The notes under the pieces are model-generated. The model was given only the letters and a program-made list of their open reading frames with translations, was not told the DNA's origin and did not search any database. A program made the position numbers and the translations under genes. From Arcuatula senhousia (Eukaryota; Mollusca; Bivalvia; Mytilida; Mytilidae), in assembly GCA_963971305.1 (NCBI GenBank), contig OZ020311.1, forward strand, positions 6,696,001 to 6,760,000: a stretch of 64,000 nucleotides of DNA, written 5' to 3'. Positions 38,501 through 53,500 of this stretch are shown here, in pieces. Numbering within the stretch: position 1 is the first letter of the stretch; every line of letters begins with the position of its first letter.

Positions 38501-41500
38501 GTCAAACACTAATTAAAACAATTAATTATCATATCTTTTAACTCAATTTTGAACTTTTCTACTAGTGGCTGATAACGAAGAAAGAATTTTTTTAGAGATC
38601 ATATGAGACGTATTTTCTTATAGCCCTGCTCCAAAAGTCGGTCACGAAGAAATCGGTGTCTGATCAAAAAAATGATTGTTTGACGTAAAAAAGACGAGCA
38701 ATTTTTCTTTTTTGCACTTTGATCTTCTTTTGGTTATCAAACTTTTGAACATCTCGTTACAATAACAATTGATGAAAACACACACACAAAATTTACAACA
38801 TAGGGTTTACATTCGTTATTTCTGTCCTTTTTGAATCTTTTATCTGCAGTTTTATAAATAAAATTGGAGTTTAAACATTACTGACCAAATTCATAATCTT
38901 TCTATTATGAATTCTGTTCTAGCAAGAAGCAGAGGTACCAATGGGGTATCCGAATGTCAAAAGTCCGAAAGGGCAGAGACAAACCCAGTAAACACCCACA
39001 AGAACGGGATAAAAACAGACAACATGTAAAACATGGAAACAAAAAATAACTGAATATCAATCAACAAAGCGAACTCCAGTCGAAAAAAGAGTGAACTCAG
39101 GTGCTCCAGAAGAGTAAGCAGTTCCTGCTTGCTATAGCACACCCGTTGCGTTGCCAATAGTCCATTCAGCGTGTCAAATCCGGTAAAGGAAGACAAAACA
39201 AAACACTATGACCAACCAACATCTGCACTTATCTGAGAGATCGAAATCCCATATTTGTCTACAAGTGCATGATGTCTTCCGTAAAATTTCTTGAGTGAAG
39301 ACAGCAACCAAGGAGCAACATAACCCTGTGTGAGCAATTTTTGCGTCAGACGTGTCGCTCTGCTAAGGAAATCGATGAAAGTCCCGCATGCTCTGGAATA
39401 ACGAATCAATTGAGATGCGTATACTCTATTTTCTTTACCCAAGGTTCTTATCACTTATCTTATAGAAATCTATATCATTTTCATTGCTCCTTTTCCAGTC
39501 ATGCTTGACCTCATGTTGCTATGATAAGATATTTTTCTAATAACCTTGCTGTTATAATGCCATTTTATTTCAATCATCTAGCCAGTAATAAATAAAAACG
39601 TTTCTCAAAATAGATGTGATAAGTTAAAATAATTATCGGCCTCGAGTATAACTGAAACTTGTTTTGGTTTATTTTTTCTTGTGGATATTGAATTTGAACA
39701 ACGATGACTTAAGATCATAGAGATGCTCTAAAAGATAGATAACGCTAGACACACCCTGTCGGTCTGTTTGTTCGTCTATTTGTTTGATCAACGATTCACA
39801 TATTTTGTAAGCGCTACACTTCAAGGCGAAATATCTTAATTGAGTTTAGATGATAAAGTATACTAGTATTCAATGGAACTGCGCAGGGAAAAGTTTCATT
39901 GCTTTCAGATATTTTTCAGGGAGTTATTAGACTTTAAGTTTTTTTCCAACAAAGGTGACAAAACACGCAAAACAGTTACGGGTTTTTAGACGAAAGTATC
40001 TAAATAAAAAGCTAAGCGACTCTTTGCATTCTGTAGACGATTGAAGCTACTTCTTTACATAAATGTTGATAGAATTTTGAGTTGTATTTATTTGAAGACG
40101 TCCCTTGAGTCGTCTGTAACCTGGCATTTTAATTTCTTCACGGAATATGTAGCAATTATTGCATCATTACATGCAAATACATTTGTAGTCTTTCACGAAA
40201 GAAATTGTGATTGACATTGGTTGTAGCTCTCAGGAGCCAATTTCTCTAGCTGAATTTGATCAATGCGATTACTTCTTTTAAATGTCATGGAACGCTTTTG
40301 AATGTTTTCCGGCAAATTAGTTAATTTACAATTCTATGCTTAGAATTGTCCTTGCATAATTTCATGAAGTGAGGATTTCGAATCCTCTACGTAACTGTTT
40401 AATTGAAAATTGTTCAAGTATCACAATATTTGTGATTAAAGTAAATGAATCTGGCTTGTACAATTACCAATATTAGATTAATATGAAATGTTGCCTGAAA
40501 ATAGGAATAAAACATGAATGAAAGATTTTGGCTTAATGCATCTCTAGCTGGTTTCGATAAATGCGATTACTTCTTTCAATGTCATGGAACTCTTCTGAAT
40601 GTTTTCCGGCAAATTAGTTACATGCTGGATTTGGCTTTCCTACTCGAACATTTTGGTTTTGAGAACTTGTGATCTTCCAATCGTTTGATTCTAATGCTGC
40701 TGATTAGAGGTTACTCCTTGAAATATCGATATACAGCGTAACCAAATTAACCGTTTTATATACGTTTTTTGGTATTGTATTTTGAAACTACTGGGTCGAT
40801 AACCGCTGCTAGTGGACCAGAGGTCCCCGAGGGTAATCACAAGCCTGGTCGCAGCCTTTTCTGACACGATATTACCAATAAATTTCAAATATTTTTTGTC
40901 ATTGAAATTTCCGCTTGTTAAATTCAAAATTGTTTAAAACACCAGGTTCCTTTCCTTGTAATGCACATGGTCGATATCCTCGGTGCTGGATTTGGCTTTC
41001 CTGTTCGAACTTTTTGGTTTTGAGAACTTTTCATTCAATATTTTTGGTTTGTTATCTTCCAATGGTTTGATTCAAATGCTGCTGATGAGAGGTGACTTCT
41101 TAAAATATCGATATACAGCATAACCAAATTGACAGTTTTATACCCGTTTTTGGGTATTGTATTTTACTATTCCATTCTTAAAATTGTCTTTGCATAATTT
41201 CATGAAGTGAGCATTTCGAATGATCAATCCTCTATGTAACTGTATAATTGAAAATTTGTCAAGTATCAAAATATTTGTGTTTATAAAGTAAATGAATCTG
41301 GTTTCATTGGTCATACTCTCTATGGCTTGTACAATTTTCAATATTAGATTTATATGGAATTGATATCATTTTTAGTGTCTGCAAACGTTGCCTGAAAATA
41401 GGAATAAAAAATGAATGGAAAATTTTGGCTAAAGGCATCGCCTTGAACTTTTCTGAACAGCAATCCCTTGTTGTTGAGACAGAGCCTTATGTGATCATAT

Positions 41501-44500
41501 TACTAGATTATTTTTGTATAGTCTAGATAGAAAATCGGTCAAGCAATATTCCTACTAAAGGGTTTATATTGGAACATTGATCTTGTTTATTTTTATCGTT
41601 TTAATGTATTAAATACAGATTCTCTAGTTTGATGATGATGGGTTTTTATAGTCGTGACTATAGGCTAAAGAGCCTCTGCAGAGACTTTTTTAGACTCGCT
41701 ATGTCATGGGTCGTCCAGCCCATGACACACAACCGCCAGTGTCAGCTGCTCCAAAGTATCCTTTGTTATCGCTGGAGCAGGGACAGTCTTCTATCACGGG
41801 GATGTAATTGTCGGAATTCTAGGAGACTAGAGAAAGGTACATCTTTATACCCAGATATAAATGCAATATAAATGTGCACTACATTTCATGTATCAATACA
41901 ACAGTTGATGTATAATTGAGCATTCTCGACCTTTTACCTTAAATAGCCAATACACATTATACATTTTTTCAACAACTATTTAAGTGGGCGGAGCCAAATT
42001 ACAGCTTTTTAATAACAAATGTTTAAGTGAGCGGAGCCAAATTACTATAACAGCTTTCAGATCGTTCTTTTTTATCTTAGATTCAATTTTATCTTCATTT
42101 TTATTCTGTGGTATAGAATATGTTCTGGTAAGAATTCGTGGAACTGAAACATTTTTTACATCAACAATATGTATTCTAGAACTTCTATGGGGAGTTTTAG
42201 TTGATAACTATACCTGAGTTAATTAATTGTAGATTAAGAAAGCTGGGTCTTGTTTCCGATGATATACTTTCAGTTTATTTTTAGTGGTTAAAGTTTATTT
42301 TTTTTATCTATATTGGATATTAATGATTTTAGAAAGAAAAAACTTCAGGAAAATTGGCAATTGCAGAGTAAGATACTAATAAAAAAATGAATAAAAAAAC
42401 AATAAATAGGAAGAAAAATAATAATATTCCATGCATTTAAATTTTCCAAGCTTTCAGTCAATGAGAAAGCTTGGGGCCATGCTTGTTTTGCTCTTTTTCG
42501 TTCATAGAATAAGTTCTTGACAGTCACTCTTGTATCTTTTTGTGAAGCACAAGGAAATCATATCCACTATAATTTGGTTACAAAGGTTTTAATCATTACT
42601 ATACCAAGAACGCTTCTATATGTCTATAGCTTTACTTATTTGATGTAATTTCCGGGTCACTTCTGCTTCATAACTTTATCTGCTTTAATTAAACTTTCCA
42701 CTTGTGTAACAAAGATATATAAATTTAATCCTTAGCCATTTGCTGAATTTGTGACTACGTATTACGTCATTTAATCATTTACAATGCAAAACTAAGTCAA
42801 ACAAGACTTTACAAGTGGTTCTTTGGCGACAACTTTATATTGAATTGAGCAATAAACAACAGTTCAGAATGCCAAAATGCGATTCTTTGACGTAAAAGAC
42901 AGAAATATATGTAACAAGTGTCTTATTTTATAAGCTTTAATTAGCAATTTCTGATTTGACATTAGAACAGTGATAGGGAAAATGCTTTCGAGTTTTGATA
43001 GAAAAGGTGACATTTTAGACCCCGTTTACACCATGACAAAAAATACATCGACCTTTTTTGAATCGATCTTAAAAAGACTGGTTTGCATTTACAACATTTA
43101 TGAAATAACCCGAAAAATACGGTCATTGTATTTAACTCCCTGTAGTTGCTGCATTACACAACAAGAAAGATCGATTAAAAAAAGATCGATCTTTTTAAGT
43201 CTAGGTCTAAAGCAGGACTTTTTAAGTCCGGTTCTTTTTGAATCGATTCAAATAAAGATCGATCTTTCCCGTTTACACTGACAAAAAGATCGATCTTTTT
43301 TGCATCGATTCAAATAAGATCTCTCTTTCCGTCTAGTGTAAACGGGGTCTATGGCTGTCGTCTAGAGGATGAATCCTGTAACCTGGGAATTAAAACGTTT
43401 TTCTTTGACGATTACAATATATAAAAAGTTAAAAGCTGATTCAAAATGATTAAATACATTGAAATTTGAAATCTGTAAATCTGCTTTAAGTGTCGGCAAG
43501 ATCCTGTTTCCGACATTCAAGAGATGAAAGGTTTTGCGTTACGGAATATCTTTTTTTCCTTCTAACCAAATGGGTTCACTCACTCTCTATCTCTCTGACA
43601 CTTCGGCAGCTCATTTCTAATTATGGTGTACGTTTCATCGTGTTGTTTTCTTTTGTTGCAAAGTGTTTTACTTTTGTCGGCAAACATGTGTGTGTGTGTG
43701 TGTGTGTGTGTGTTTTATATATATATAATTGATCGATGATCAAGTTATTGAAACTCCCAACAAATCTGGTAAAAACGGGTGTGTTTTTAGAACGTTTAAA
43801 ACGAATCCACTTAAAATTGTATGAGGTTCTTTTCTCTTATATGGAATAAAACTATAAGAGGTTTTCGCGTCTCTTAATTTGGTAAACTCTGGAGAACCAT
43901 TATACAAATAAGGAAAATTGGATTCTTTTAACTGGTGACGTCTTAATTAAGTCGTCTGAAACCTAGTTTATTAAGCCCTTTACTAGCTATTATTTCTTGA
44001 CATGCAAACAGACTTATGTTTTATTGGTTGGATAAATAATGCTGTTATTGATATCGGTTTAAGCTCTAAAAAGTCCGTTTTGAGTTTCTTTAAAGCAGTG
44101 TTTGATTCTAATAAAACATTAACCGGTAATTGCTTACTCCCCAAGTGTCACAATATTTATGTTCAATTTGATGCATCTTGTTTTATCAGTGTTCTTTTCA
44201 ATCAATCTCTTAGAACTTACATTATTGAATTAGAAAAAAAAATATATTCCATTTCGTACGTAAATTAATAACTTCGATTCTAGATAAATGTGACCGGACT
44301 CTTTTTATGTGTGTTAAATCAAAGAGCAGAACGCGAGACAATCGCATTTGAGCTCAAAATAAAGGCATTTGAAATAAACGTTAGTTGGAACCAGATTTAT
44401 GTCGCCAAATCTACCTCTTTACTTTTTAGTGGCCTTTTTATTTAATCTTTGGAACTGGTAATAACACAAAACAAAACACAGTTGTGAAACATTTGGGGTA

Positions 44501-47500
44501 GTAAGGTGGTCATCTCAGTAAATAAAGGTTATAACAAAATTACCGAACTCGGAGGATCAATTTCAATGTTCAAGAGAAAAGACAAAACATGGAAATTGAA
44601 GAACGCCGTGGTACTTGGTACAGGCAAATCAAATGCAATGTTTGGTAAATTCTGGTTTTATGGAGTGAGTGCAAAACCTCCCTCCTCATTGCGATCTTAA
44701 GGTCTGGTAGTAACACCAAACGCAACACGGTTGTGAAGACATAATAGGGATAAGAAGATGATCATCTCATCATAAAACAGACAATATGAATGTTGAAAAG
44801 ATGTAATATGAAAACCAAACTTTGAATCACAAATTCCAATTTTATCCCAATGTTCAGTTTTTAGTCTGATAATCAAATAAAACTATTTCCAATGGTTGAA
44901 CTTGTTACGGTATATTGCGTAATTGTGTAATTTAAAAGTTTGTTACTTTGTAAAACAAGAATTTCTAACAGGTTTTCGGTTATTTTTTCTCAATAAAACT
45001 TATTTTGAAATGGACAAACAACCAATTCGGAACCGTTCAATACGGTTAAGGTTAAAGGAACCGTTGCATAACAGAGCATTTTCTATTTTTTTTTTTTTTT
45101 TTTTTGTTAACATGGATTTTCTTTTGGTAATTCAATCGCTTCAAATCCGATCAATAATGCTTTGCTTTGGTTATTTTCAAAAGACCCTTCTCCACCCTGT
45201 TACCAAACCACTTGGTTCCAAACCCACAGACCCTTCCTTGGGTATTCATATTTGCAATTTGTTTGTCCGTTTTATTGGTTTTATCTGTTTCAATGTAACT
45301 AAGATTTCATTTAATAAGATGTTGGTTTGACATAGAGTTTGGTATAATGTCATCTTTTCCGGATTTGACCAACACTAAATCGATCTATGGCAACATGACG
45401 GGTGTGCTATAGCAAGCAGGAACTGTTTACTCTTCCGGAGCACCCGAGTTCACTCTTGTTTCGACTGGAGTTCACGTTGCTGAATGAGGTTTTGTTGTTA
45501 TGTGTGTGTGTTTTTTTGTTTGTTTGTTGTGTTGATTGTTCTGTTGTGGTGATTTTATGTCTACCGATTTTGTCTTTGTCTTTTCGGTATCATGATGCTG
45601 AATCGCCCTTTTGGTATACACTTTTGCTTTTTTCAATGAGCAAATACTGAACAAACTCATTATCTTTTTTTTAAGCATTATGATCGTTTTTACAGTAGCA
45701 ACATGTATCTTTAATCAACGTTTATCGCTCGGCTAAACATAAATTATAACCTAATTTTAAAATAAGTATCACTTTTATTGCTCTATTTTAGTCTTGCTTT
45801 GACCTCATGCTGCTATTAAAACAAATGTTTTCTTAAACTTGCTGTTATATTGTTATTTTATTTAAATCTAGTTCATTTTTTTTTTCTCAAAATAACCGTG
45901 ATAACTTCAAATAATTGTGTTTTTACCTTGGTATTGCTATGACTTACGATCTAAGAGATTACAATGACACCATGATAAAGAAGTTCCAAAAGTAAGATGG
46001 CCAAGAAAGGTTTTGTAATCAGTGGTTTCTTGGTCTTGACAAGTTATAATTTCTAAGATATGTACAGAAAGACAATATCTTATATGGATATTCGCGCGAG
46101 AAATAAGCTTTAATTAAGGAACATAGATTTCACTTTTTTATACGACCGCAATTTTTTGCGATCGTATTATGTTATGGCGATGTCGTCGTTGTCGTTGTCG
46201 TTGTTGTCGTTGTCGTCGTCTATAGACACAGGTTTCCATGAAATAACTTTAGTTGTAGTGAACCAATTGTGATAAAATTTTGATATGATGTTTGTACCGA
46301 CTAAAGGAAGGTTGATATTGCATTTGGGGTTCTGGTCCCTACCGTTTCAGAAAAAAGGGCCAAAGGGGCTAAATTGGGTGTATTGACAAAACGTATGAAG
46401 AATGTTGAATTTTCATCTGATTTTAATCATTCTTTTTAATTGTATTCCTCAATAAATTCTGTAAACAAAATGAAACATTAGTGGTGAGAAATCTTGAAAG
46501 GTTACATTGCTATGAGGGGTCAAAAAGGGGCCACACCCCAAAAATCGAAATTTTATTTGTGGTCAGATTTTCAAAAATCTTTTTTTTTTTCATTGAAATC
46601 CTTGTATAAATCCCTGCCTGGGTTATTTTCAATCAGATTTACCATATCTCCTACCGTTTTCGAGAATTTAGGGGTCAAAGGGGCCAAAAATGCTAATTAT
46701 GAGAGTTTTGTCTAGGCAAATGGTTTAATTTAAAAAATCCAGTTGCATTAGGCTGATCAATTGTTAGGTTCTTTTAAACAATGCTTGTAACCACTAATTA
46801 AAGTTTCCTCATGTTTTAAGGGATTGTGGCCCCTACCGATTCAGAGAAAAAGGGACCAAAATGGGTAAAATGGATGTTTAAACAAAACTGTCGTAGAACA
46901 TTTAACTTTCATACGATTTTGTTCATTTTTTTAATTGTATTCTTCAATAAATTCTGTCAGGTAAATGTTGCTACAATTTTGAAGTTTTTTGCACCATAAC
47001 GTTGCACAACGAGGGGTCAAAAAGGGGCCAACCTAAAAAAATCGACTTTTTAATTGTTTTTCGATTTTCAAAATCTTTTTTTCATTGGAATCCTTGTAAA
47101 AAATCCTGCCATGCATTTGTTCCATCGAATTTGCAATTTCTCCTTTCAATTTGGGGATACTAGGGTTCAAAGGGACCAAAAGTGTCTAATGAGTTTTCCT
47201 TGAAGTTGAAAGTTTGTATAAATGTATAAAAAAAAATATGCATTGAAAGTCCATCAAAGAATGCATGTGCTAAAAAACTTTGTGAGACCACCATGGGCTG
47301 CATGTGTCCAAGGCATTTGACAATCCATATTGGGCCGAAAACGTACAGGGTTCAACATGTTGCGGTCGTATCATGCTGCGCTCGGCGTAGCTTTCTTTAC
47401 TTTATCAACCTGATTTAGATTCTATACAGTTTGAACGAAGTAACATCATATAAAGCCGTTAGCAAAATAATTTAATTGTCTGTCTTCGAGGTTTATATTA

Positions 47501-50500
47501 AGATATTTCAGAGAATAGCATTATTAAGTAAAAGCTAGTTTATTCAGAAGTTTTTTTTTTAATTGTGATGTAGATTTAGAAAGTTATGAGTTGAGTTCTG
47601 GAGTCTTAACTAAGGTCGTTTGGTAAAAAGATAGCTATAGGTTAAAATTGTAATGGAAAAGACGACATGAGACGACATTGTTGTCTGAGGCTTGGTTCCT
47701 GTTTCCGGAGAAATGAAAGGTTTAACATCTCAAACGTTAGACAGCCCTTTAACAATAAATGTACACACTGAAACCTAGTTTTGTTAAAGGATTAATTCAG
47801 CAAGGCTTATTCATTTTTCCTGATATTTGATATGTAAAAATTTTGCCTATAAGTATTGAATTGATTGGTGTGCCGTCACGTTACAAGTTCAAGATATTCT
47901 AAACAATTATGTCGTCTGTTATTGAGTCTCTCTAAAATAAAAATAAAAATAAAAGGTTTTTGTACTACCTTAATTAACAATGTTATGACGATCAATATAC
48001 AAATTAAAAGCTATTTTGAATAAATTTTGATGAAAAAGTATTGAGTTTATTGGTGACGTCATTAAAGTTGTCTAAACCCCCCATTTCTTGAGATCTACAT
48101 GGATATCAATATTACAGCATGACATAAAAAGCAGACTTCTGTTTTACATTGTACTCCTTCAATGAATGGAGGAGTAATTGACATTGTTTTAAGCTTTTCT
48201 CTAACTGGCCGTTTCAAAAAATGCGATTTCTTCATAGATATAACAGAATGCTTGTTTAAGTTGGGTTCTCCCGCCAAATTAATCGATTCCATGGTTAAAA
48301 CTGAATTCGAGAAATCTTAATCATGTTGCAAAAATGTAACAATATGCTTGTTCCTCATGATCCCGGGTTCAAATTCTGATGCATCTTATTTCAGTAGTAC
48401 TCTCTTTCATTAAATCTTTTTCAGCATATATTATTTGATAAGGAAGAAAACTGATTTTTCATTATACGTTTATCATAACAAATCTAGGTAAAATTTCAAG
48501 CTATGTGACTAGACTTTTTATACGACCGCAAAAAAATGCAGATGTATTATGGTCTGATTCTGTTGTTGTCGTCATCGTTATCGTCGTTTTGTTAGATAGT
48601 TATCTGGTTGCTCTGAAATATGACAATTATGTTTCTTACCATAAAAGAATGGATGGGATTGAGTTTCGGGGTCCTCCCTTTTTTCGTTTCGAAATAAGGG
48701 GCCAAAAAGGGGCTAAAAATGCTACTTTTTGTTTTGTTCCACAATAACTTTTGTTTTGGTTAACCAAATGTTGTGAAATTTTACAATTATGTTTCATACC
48801 ATAAAAAGGATGAATATGATTGATCTTGGAGATCCCCCTTTGTTTAGAAATAAGGGACCCAAAAGGGGCAAAAAAATTCAAACATTCAATAAGTGTCTAT
48901 AATAACTTTGGTTCTGGTTGGCCAATGGTTATGAAATTTGACAATGATATGCCTTACCATTAAACCATAGACAGAATTGAATTTTGTTTGTTTGTTTGTT
49001 TTTTGGGGGTTGGGGGTCCTCATTTCATTTAGAAATAAGGGCCTAATAAGGGGCAAAACATGCAACTTTTATTTCTGGTCTGATTTTGATTTGGGGGGGG
49101 GCAAATATTTTCTTGTGAAGTAGTGGATACAAATATGAGGATTAATTATTATTTTTTGTTATTATTATTATTTTTTTTTTGCTATTAAAAGTATTCTTGT
49201 CAAGTTGTGAATCTACAAAATTGAGGATTAATTTTGTGACACTCCCCTCCCCTTAATTGCCGTAAGAGGCCAAAAGGGGCAAAAATGAAAGGTAGCAGAT
49301 ACCTGAAATAAGGAGTCAAATGGGATAATATTTATTGACTAATTTATTTTGATTTCCTTTTGAAAAAAATGAATTCCTGTGAAATGTTGGTGGAATGTCC
49401 ACCAAAGGCTGCATGTGTCAAAAAAATTGTCAGTCCACCATGAGCTGCATGTATCGATATTAGGCCTAAAACGTACAGGGTTCGACATGTTGCGGTCGTA
49501 TCATGCTGCGCTCGGCGAAGCTTTTTATTTATACATTTATACATTTATACATGTATCGAAGAGAATCGAAAAGAACAACAAGAGATATGCAAAAAAGGTG
49601 TTAACAAATAACCCAACAGGGATGATCAATCTTATAAATCCAATATAAAAAGACAAAACAAGACAAAGACATTCCAGAGAAAATGATGATTACAATGGTC
49701 TTGACTTGGTACAGGCATTTCAAAAGAAAGTACTGTTTCATGGCACCAAACATGTCTTTCATTTCGATATTTTATAGGTCCGGATATATATATTATGCAT
49801 ATGGATATCAAGAATATTTTTCGATTTCTATTTTTTTCAAACTTTATTAACATTAACGTTATGATACTATTGGAAGATTGGATAGAAGTGTAAGAGCTGA
49901 CAATAGCGATGAGAAAGTTGGCTGTTGGTTCTGTGGTGAACATAATCATGTAACTCGTAATTGTCGCCACGGCGATTACTTAATGTGTCATAGATGTAAA
50001 GAACTTGGCCACAAAGAACGCTTTTGTAATTTTTAGGCAGTTGGCCAAGATGATTGTGCCGATTTAGGCAACAGTTCTGTCCCACCTTTCCCAAGTGACT
50101 CGTCACCTAGCAAACAATATTCGCGTCGCCACCGAAGGGGTGGCATAAAAAAGAATAAGCATAAAAATGGTCTTATTAATGTTAACTTTTTAAATGTAAG
50201 AGGTATGCGTAGTAAGATACATGAATTAAACAAGCATCTCGAGGACAATTCTCCTGAAATTTTCTGCATAGCAGAAACATTCCTCAAGACTGATGATAAA
50301 CCTAACCACCTACATAAGTCCTATAATTGGGTTGGAAAATGTAGAAAGCTTAATAAAAGCAAAGGCGGCATTGGTATTTGTATTAAATCAGATTTCCCAA
50401 TAATTGATGAAAACCTAAACGGGAGTAAGGAGGATAAATTTGAGCGTCTTTGGGTCTTAGGTCGAATAAATGGGGTAAAGACTGCGATAGGCGTAGCTTA

Positions 50501-53500
50501 CTTCCCTAATGATGGTACTGATAAGACTATGACTGATAGTCTGTTCTATGAGTTATTAGAGAATTGTGCCTCTTTTCCTCCCAAGGATATGAAATATGCC
50601 TTTCGGGTGATTTTAATGGCCGTTGTCTTAAACAGTGCGATATTTCTCGTAAGACTATTATCTTTGACAATAACCATAGTTATAACGGTCACCGATTAAA
50701 GCAATTTACCGAAGCGGCCGATTTGACTATCGCTAACGCTGTAGATCCATGTGAAGGTTTTCATACGAGAATTTTAAACAACCAACGATCGGCAATTGAT
50801 TACATTTTATTATCAAACAAACTTGCTGAAATTATCAGGCAAGTGTATATCGACGAAGAAGGCCAATACGACTTGCATAGCGATCATGTTATCCTAAGCG
50901 TCTCCTTGACTCAATCCAAATTGAAAAAGCGAACAAAAGTTCGGGTTGAGAATGATATTTCCTTCTGGAAAATCAATGATAGCACAAACTGGGACTCTTT
51001 CCAACAGTTGCTGGTCTCAGCTTTTCCTGACTCTTGGATCCAGGCTTCTCATGATATAAATGAAGTTTGGAACATCTGGAAAGGAAAAGTAAACAAGGCC
51101 GCAGAACAAACGATACCAAAAGCGTCAAGGGTTAAAAATTATCGTAACTTCTGGGACAAAGATCTGGCTAATATGTTGAAAGCGCGTCAAGACGCAAATA
51201 AGTTGCAACGCAGACATAACAAAAAACACCCATCTGACAGCGAATTGGGTAAATCTATATCCTCCTTGTACCGTAAGCGTAAGGAAACTCTACATAACGC
51301 TATCAAACAAAAAGAAATACAGGGTAAGATAAAGCTTTTCGAGAAAAATAAAGGTTACCAGAAAAATAGCAAGGCCTTTTGGAATCTCCTTAAAGGCCCT
51401 AGGGAAAAGCGAACTGTTAGTCAAATTATTGACCCTATGCGTAACAATAACCTGGTCGAAGATGAAGATGAGTTAAGTGAATGTCTTATCAAACACTTCG
51501 ACTCTATTGGTAAAGACACAACAATCACTACCGAATATAGAGAAAAAGTCTGTAATTTTATAAGCGAAAAACAGCATGCACATTTTTCCGATGAAAATAC
51601 TATGTCATTGCTGTTCACTAAAGAGTCCATTCTAAATTCCATCAAGAAACTTAAATCTGGGAAGGCGCCTTGTATAGACGGTATACCAAACGAGTTTTTG
51701 GAATATGGGGGCGAGGCCATTACACGAACTTTGGTAGATATGTTTACTCTAATGACGGACCTAGAGGTAATTCCCGACGAATGGCATAAAGGTATTATAA
51801 AACCCCTTCATAAATCGGGCTCGGTGTACAACCTAAATAATTATAGAGGAATAACGTTATCCTCGAATGTCTATAAGCTCTTTTCAAGAACGATTGAAAG
51901 TAAAATCGTTGAACACCTCGAGAATTCAAATATGTTAGGTGAATCCCAAGGGGCTTTCAGGAAAGATCGCAGAATCGAGGACCACATATTTACTTTACAG
52001 GGTATTTGCTCCCTTGCCAAATCATCTAAGAAACCCCTTTATATTGCATTCTTAGACCTGTCTAAAGCATTCGACAGAGTCTGGCGTGAAGGACTTTTAT
52101 TTAAACTGTGGGAAAGTGGAATCCAGGGTAAAACCTGGCGTTTGATAAAAGAGATCTATAGAAATGTTCAAAATAAGGTTCTATTTGGCGATATTGAGTC
52201 TGATTTCTTCGAGCAAGAATATGGGGTCAAGCAGGGTTGCATTTTATCCCCTACGCTTTTTTCTGTTCTTATGAATGATCTTGTTCAGATGTTGAACGAG
52301 AGCAATATCGGCGTAAACTTAGCATCTCAAGTGATTAATTGTCTTCTGTTTGCTGATGACGTGGTTTTATTTTCTAAATCACCTAAAGAGTTGCAAACAC
52401 AATTACAAATCTCCCACGAGTTTTCTAAAAAATGGAACTTAAAATTCAATGCAAGCAAATCTAAGGTGATGGCAATCGGTAAAAGAATAAACCAGAACGC
52501 AAACTGGAAACTGGGTGATGAGTCTCTTGAAGAAGTAACTGAGTATAAATATCTTGGTTACTATTTCAATAATTCCCTACGTTCAAATTATCATGTTAAC
52601 AAATACCTCCAGGAAAAGGGTGAAAATCAGATAAATTATATGATTCGTGTCCTTGAAGAGCATGGTGATTTTAACCGTTTTAATTTTGGCGATGCCTTAT
52701 GGAATTCTGTTGTGATGCCCTCGCTTACGCATGCATCTGCAGTTTGGATGCCTTTGTCTAACTCGAGTAAAGATATATTAGAACGACTACAGTATAAAGC
52801 TGCTAAAGTTATCATACGAACCAAACTAAATGTACCCAAGGTAGCTATCTTACTTGAGTTGGGATGGGAACCTATAACAGCTTTTATAGATCGACAAAGG
52901 GTCACCTATTTTCAGCGCCTTTTAGAACTTCCAGATCACCGATTATGTAAAATGGTATTTAATGAAATGCGGAATGAATCGAATGAATCTTTTTGGGGAT
53001 ATGAAAGTAAGATCTTGCAAACTATTTCCAATGTAAATAACACCAATGTCCCTATTGAAAGCCTAAATAAGAGGCATCTTACTGGTCTCATTGGATCTTA
53101 TACCAGGGAAAAACTCTTTGAAGAAGTACAATCTAAGAGTAGTCTAGATAACTATAGACAGTTCCATATTATAAAAGGAAGACAAGCGTATTTAAATGAA
53201 GGGAATTTCCGCGAATCTCGCCTTAAACTTCTTGCGCGAACGAAAACGCTGCCTATAAATGAATATCTCCATAGGATGAATATGTCGCAGCATAATACTT
53301 GCGATCTATGTACTGAAAACGTAAGCGAGGACCTCTCACATGTTTTATTTGATTGTCCAATCTATGACTATATTCGTAATGAATACTCAGAACTTTTAGA
53401 ATCCAATATTGACTTCCCATATCATACTGGAGAAAACTCAACTGTCTATTTCACAGAACTGTTGCCTAATACAAAGTTACAATTTTTAATTGGTGATATT

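Noticed and set aside
44923..45330. 135-codon forward frame
   Set aside because: It spans a poly-T tract and module (g') repeat sequence, has no domain, and has no splice or promoter context.
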